This document shows positions 12,895 to 15,231 of a stretch of DNA of 15,231 nt, one piece after another. The position numbers and the translations under genes are program-made. Under the pieces are notes generated by a model, which did not search any database, had not been told where the DNA came from, and saw only the letters and a list, made by a program, of their open reading frames with translations. Within the stretch, counting starts at the first letter, position 1. Each line of letters begins with the position of its first letter. The stretch is from Candidatus Acetothermia bacterium (lineage in GTDB: Bacteria; Bipolaricaulota; Bipolaricaulia; RBG-16-55-9; DRXL01): positions 1-15,231 of the forward strand of contig JAPWVB010000022.1 of assembly GCA_028275205.1 (NCBI GenBank). The letters are read 5' to 3'.

Positions 12895-14208
12895 CTAGCA
12901 CTCGGCCAGCTTCTCCTTGAGCACCGCTGCAACACGCTCGATGGGAACGCGCTCTTGGAGCATGGTGTCGCGATCTCGTATAGTGACGGCGTTATCCGTC
13001 AGAGACTGCACGTCCACGGTGATGCAGTAAGGTGTGCCGATCTCGTCCTGGCGGCGATACAAGCGCCCGATCGCGGCGGTGTCGTCGTACCAGACCGTAA
13101 AGTCTTTGCGCAATGCGTTAGCGATCTCTTTGGCCTTGCGGACGAGCTCCGGGCGATTGCGCAACAGCGGGAAGACCGCGACTTTGATAGGAGCCAGCTG
13201 TGGCTTGAGCTTCAAGACCACGCGCTTCTCGCCGCGGACCTCTTCTTCATGATACGCATCGAGCAACACTGCTAGGAAGATGCGATCCACCCCACAGGAG
13301 GGCTCGATCACGTAAGGGATATAGTGCTCTTTCGTCTCTTCATCGAAGTACGTCAGATCTTTTCCAGAGTACTGGGAGTGGCGCTTCAGATCGTAATCGG
13401 TGCGGTTGGCGATCCCTTCGATCTCCGCCCAGCCCTTGCCGGGGAAATCATACTCGATCTCGAAGGTCGCTTTGGAATAGTGTGCCAGATCTTCCTTGGG
13501 CAGGGCGCGCGCGCGAATCCTCTCCTTGCGCAGACCAAGATCTTCAATGTACCAGCGCAGCCGCTCCTCGACCCAGTGGTGGTGCCACTGCTCGTCGGTG
13601 CCGGGCTTGACAAAGTATTCGATCTCCATCTGCTCGAATTCTCGATCTCGGAAGATGAAATCCCCTGGGGTGATCTCGTTCCGAAACGCCTTGCCGATCT
13701 GGGCGATCCCGAAAGGGAGCTTCTTGCGCATCGCGATCAGGACGTTCTGAAAGTTCACGAAGATCCCCTGGGCGGTCTCCGGGCGCAGGTAGGTGAGCGC
13801 GGCGCTCTCCTCCACCGGGCCGACGTATGTCTTGAACATCAAATTAAATTTGCGCACGTCGGTGAACTGCCCTACGGCGCCGCAGTCGGGGCAGGTGTTG
13901 TTCACGATAGCATCGGCACGGAAGCGTTTCTTGCACTGTTTGCAATCTACTAATGGATCCGTGAACTCTTCGACGTGGCCGCTGGCGACCCACGTCTGGG
14001 GGTTCATAATAATAGCTGCATCGAGCCCGACGACGTCGTCGCGCATCTGGACGACGCGGCGCCACCACGAGCGCTTAATATTATTCTTCAGCTCGACGCC
14101 CAGGGGCCCGTAGTCCCAAAAGCCTCCGATGCCCCCATAGATTTCCGACGACTGAAAGACAAACCCCCGCTGCTTGCAGAGCGAGACGATCGCATCAAAG
14201 CTGCCCAT
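12895..14208 (-). CDS. glyS: Glycyl-tRNA synthetase, single-chain (alpha2) type
   Basis: The product is 437 residues, somewhat short for this family. It charges tRNA-Gly with glycine (EC 6.1.1.14). The class II core starts with RGFVFQSSEIYGGIGGFWDYGPLG (14-37) and VGLDAAIIMNPQTWVASGH. A zinc-ribbon-like insertion carries C89, C92, C106 and C109 (CKQC, CPDC). Then come LRPETAQGIFVNF (141-153), motif 2 AFRNEI, FRDREFEQMEIEYF, motif 3 EPSCGVDRIFLAVL, and a C-terminal anticodon-binding domain (~335-437, LAPIKVAVFPL ... GTPYCITVD). It is not the alpha2beta2 GlyQ/GlyS type, so the symbol follows common usage (glyS/glyQS). The ATG is preceded by GGGGAGG at a spacing of 6. It heads the glyS-ctpA-ABC row and has its own promoter. 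Confidence 0.95.
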   Translation of the reverse strand: MGSFDAIVSLCKQRGFVFQSSEIYGGIGGFWDYGPLGVELKNNIKRSWWRRVVQMRDDVVGLDAAIIMNPQTWVASGHVEEFTDPLVDCKQCKKRFRADAIVNNTCPDCGAVGQFTDVRKFNLMFKTYVGPVEESAALTYLRPETAQGIFVNFQNVLIAMRKKLPFGIAQIGKAFRNEITPGDFIFRDREFEQMEIEYFVKPGTDEQWHHHWVEERLRWYIEDLGLRKERIRARALPKEDLAHYSKATFEIEYDFPGKGWAEIEGIANRTDYDLKRHSQYSGKDLTYFDEETKEHYIPYVIEPSCGVDRIFLAVLLDAYHEEEVRGEKRVVLKLKPQLAPIKVAVFPLLRNRPELVRKAKEIANALRKDFTVWYDDTAAIGRLYRRQDEIGTPYCITVDVQSLTDNAVTIRDRDTMLQERVPIERVAAVLKEKLAEC

Positions 14209-14241
14209 CGTGTCCTCCCCAAAAATCTATGCGTGAGGGTT

Positions 14242-14271
14242 ATTATAACGAGTTTAGAGATAGTCTTCCAA
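14242..14271 (-). promoter_or_regulatory. Promoter of glyS
   Basis: On the minus strand, -35 TTGGAA (14271-14266; 4 of 6), an 18-nt spacer and a perfect -10 TATAAT (14247-14242). The -35 lies in the last codons of the toxin remnant. The spacer contains AGACTATCT, also found in the antitoxin promoter. Confidence 0.65.
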
Positions 14272-14462
14272 GAGCAGGATTGCGAGCCCTTCCTTGTGAA
14301 CCCGCTTCAGATCAGCGTCATTGGTGAGAAAAGCCTTGGCTTCTTCTACGAGAGCTGTGCCGAGCACGAGCGCATCTGGGGTACGCAGTTTATAGTGGGC
14401 TCGCAAGCGGGCAGCCTCGCGAGCAATCACACTATGGGGAGCCACAATAGCCGCTTTCCCAT
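14254..14462 (-). pseudogene. VapC-like PIN-domain toxin, N-terminal half missing
   Basis: The frame from about 14460 to the stop at 14254 reads VAPHSVIAREAARLRAHYKL, RTPDALVLGTALVE, AKAFLTNDADLKRV and GLAILLLEDYL. This is the C-terminal half of a PIN-domain RNase toxin, with the third and fourth acidic active-site positions (RTPDA and TNDADL). The first half, with the invariant N-terminal Asp (usually in a LLDTNV-like motif) and the following Glu, is absent. The sequence upstream in this frame is antisense-like shadow of the antitoxin gene. An ATG inside the antitoxin end (MGKRLLWLPIV, then stop) looks like the old toxin start, now in another frame. A deletion or frameshift between the start and the middle of the domain explains this. 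The remnant should be catalytically dead. Confidence 0.75.
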
Positions 14463-14701
14463 GAGGCCCGCTCTCTTTGGATGTAGCGTTCGATTTCTTC
14501 TTTGGTCTGCTCCCATGTCCCTCGGAGCAACCCGCGCGTGAGCGCGGCGTAGCGTTTTGGGGTGGTGAGGATGGCTTGGCCCTCATCTTGGAGAGCGATG
14601 AGCACGGAATCGCCCTCTTTGAGCTTGAGGGCTTCTCGAACCTCTTTGGGCAAGACCATCTGGCCTTTTCTGCCGAGTCTGACTATCTTGGTTAGAGTCA
14701 T
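14432..14701 (-). CDS. AbrB/MazE-type antitoxin, probably orphaned
   Basis: The product is 89 residues. Residues ~4-48 (KIVRLGRKGQMVLPKEVREALKLKEGDSVLIAL) form an AbrB/SpoVT swapped-hairpin DNA-binding domain, found in antitoxins of the VapB/MazE kind. The C-terminal part (YAALTRGLLRGTWEQTKEEIERYIQRERASWE) is the toxin-binding helix region. Such antitoxins neutralise the partner toxin and repress their own promoter. Here the partner survives only as a fragment directly downstream, overlapping the antitoxin end by about 30 nt. The promoter at 14722-14751 is strong, and AGATAGTC boxes lie on both sides of the start. The final residues ESGYCGSP may be read across the deletion junction (inference). 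Confidence 0.82.
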   Translation of the reverse strand: MTLTKIVRLGRKGQMVLPKEVREALKLKEGDSVLIALQDEGQAILTTPKRYAALTRGLLRGTWEQTKEEIERYIQRERASWESGYCGSP

Positions 14702-14721
14702 ACAGGGGACACCTCGGTCTG

Positions 14722-14751
14722 ATTATAGTGAAGATAGTCTGGATAATGCAA
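14722..14751 (-). promoter_or_regulatory. Promoter of the antitoxin gene
   Basis: On the minus strand, -35 TTGCAT (14751-14746; weak), an 18-nt spacer and a perfect -10 TATAAT (14727-14722). AGACTATCTT lies in the spacer, and its inverted copy GACTATCTT (14681-14689, plus strand) lies in the first codons of the gene, so both could bind the antitoxin. Confidence 0.6.
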
Positions 14752-14924
14752 GGAGCTTAGCAGTCAGTGGCTCCCTCGAGCGTCGTCGCTCATCTAGACC
14801 TTTCCAGGCGAGCCCGCGCCCTTTGGGGTAGAAGAATAAATTCGAATGAAGCCGTCGCCCTTGCCGATGGCGATGCGCCGTGTGCTTGCCCGACGATCCT
14901 ACAAAGCGCGTCAGACGCCACGAG
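14752..14924. other. Intergenic stretch without recognised feature
   Basis: This stretch lies between the antitoxin promoter and the stop of the right-edge gene. No frame here has a family signature or an SD-led start. A weak trace TCCAGGCGAGCC (14803-14814) resembles the right module of the palindromic element but does not form its hairpin. I see no tRNA fold and no T-run terminator for the upstream gene. Confidence 0.4.
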
Positions 14925-15230
14925 TCACGCGCGGCGCAACTGCGCGTTGATGCCGTTCTGGTCAATGCTGAGCGTGAAGATCATCCTGCGGCGCTCACCC
15001 GTCTTCTTCTTGATCTCCAGCGAAGCCTCTAGATAAAACCCCGACTCGGTCAGCTCTAATCTGCTCACGTCAATGTGAATGACCGCATCGGGATTGGCCG
15101 CATCTATGCGAATCCCACGATCTTTGAACTTGACGCTGAGCTGCCCTAGTACGCCGTCTTGGACAAAGTCAGGGACGTTCTCGATGGGCTCGATCGCCAC
15201 CGTCTCGACCCCGCGCAACGGATCAGCCGA
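14925..15230 (-). CDS. Unrecognised protein, C-terminal part
   Basis: The frame is open to the right edge, so the beginning is missing; the TTG at 15218 is not a convincing start. The visible ~101 residues read DPLRGVETVAIEPIENVPDFV ... VLGQLSVKFKDRGIRI ... NPDAVIHIDVSRLELTESGFYLEASLEIKKKTGERRRMIF. The opening VETVAIEPIENV and the alternating beta pattern recall outer-membrane assembly lipoproteins of the LptE or DUF4136 kind, which often start their mature domain with a similar VAIxxFEN phrase. This is only a resemblance, and I would leave it as hypothetical. Confidence 0.55.
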   Translation of the reverse strand, partial: SADPLRGVETVAIEPIENVPDFVQDGVLGQLSVKFKDRGIRIDAANPDAVIHIDVSRLELTESGFYLEASLEIKKKTGERRRMIFTLSIDQNGINAQLRRA

Positions 15231-15231
15231 A

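Noticed and set aside
13324..13953. Antisense open frame opposite glyS, and similar frames at 12210-12758 and 4465-5127
   Set aside because: These are complement shadows of strongly conserved genes, without a start signal or motif.
14803..14814. Further copy of the palindromic element (TCCAGGCGAGCC)
   Set aside because: Only a short partial match; the hairpin partner and the other modules are missing.
14820..14900. tRNA suspected from an ATTCGAAT T-loop-like word
   Set aside because: No acceptor stem, D arm or anticodon arm can be formed around it on either strand.
14723..14965. Minus-strand open frame of 80 codons
   Set aside because: It overlaps the end of the right-edge gene and the antitoxin promoter, has shadow-like composition and no SD.

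Overview
This 15.2 kb window is bacterial chromosome with about a dozen ordinary genes. The genes are tightly packed and moderately to highly GC-rich, with SD-led starts, overlapping stop/start codons and sigma70-like promoters. A single-chain glycyl-tRNA synthetase sits beside secreted VWA/PKD, beta-propeller and DUF4384-type proteins. This mix fits an uncultured, possibly thermophilic lineage such as Bipolaricaulota/Acetothermia, but that placement is a guess from style, not a proven identity.

Layout. Positions 2-1626 (+): the C-terminal part of an alkaline-phosphatase-superfamily phosphodiesterase, then a flippase-like LPG-synthase transmembrane protein 2 nt downstream. Positions 1688-3280 (+): a secreted protein with seven near-identical ~52-residue blades and its own promoter. 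Positions 3281-3459: a palindrome island between convergent genes. Positions 8359-3460 (-): gpsA, gcvT, lipB and a secreted VWA-PKD protein. Positions 8519-9952 (+): a secreted DUF4384-like protein with a hairpin leader, ended by a strong terminator. Positions 14208-10056 (-): glyS, an S41 protease (ctpA), a fused double-ATPase ABC protein and a 55-residue membrane peptide. Positions 14701-14254 (-): an AbrB-type antitoxin followed by only the C-terminal half of a PIN toxin. Positions 15230-14925 (-): the end of an unrecognised gene running off the right edge.

The most striking feature is a family of palindromic DNA elements of roughly 70-115 bp. Each is built from hairpin modules: CCAGGCTTCGCCTGG, a variable but always self-complementary middle stem, and CCAGGCGAAGCCTGG. 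Four of the five copies lie inside open reading frames and keep the frame: two in the phosphodiesterase, one in lipB, and one between the two ATPase domains of the ABC protein. They add peptides such as QAS(P/L)...SP(D/G)E(V/A)W at places where these families normally have a short variable loop or linker. This resembles in principle the Rickettsia palindromic elements (RPE), which also insert into protein genes. A second, unrelated REP-like palindrome (GGCCCTCACCCC ... CCCCTCTCCC) occurs twice, just behind gene ends.

Functional links: GcvT and LipB both serve the glycine cleavage system, LipB by starting lipoylation of the H protein. GpsA feeds phospholipid synthesis. Two genes (gpsA and the VWA gene) lack a Shine-Dalgarno sequence and have promoter-like boxes exactly where a leaderless mRNA would start. 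The 8-mer AGATAGTC occurs three times around the antitoxin locus and may be its operator.
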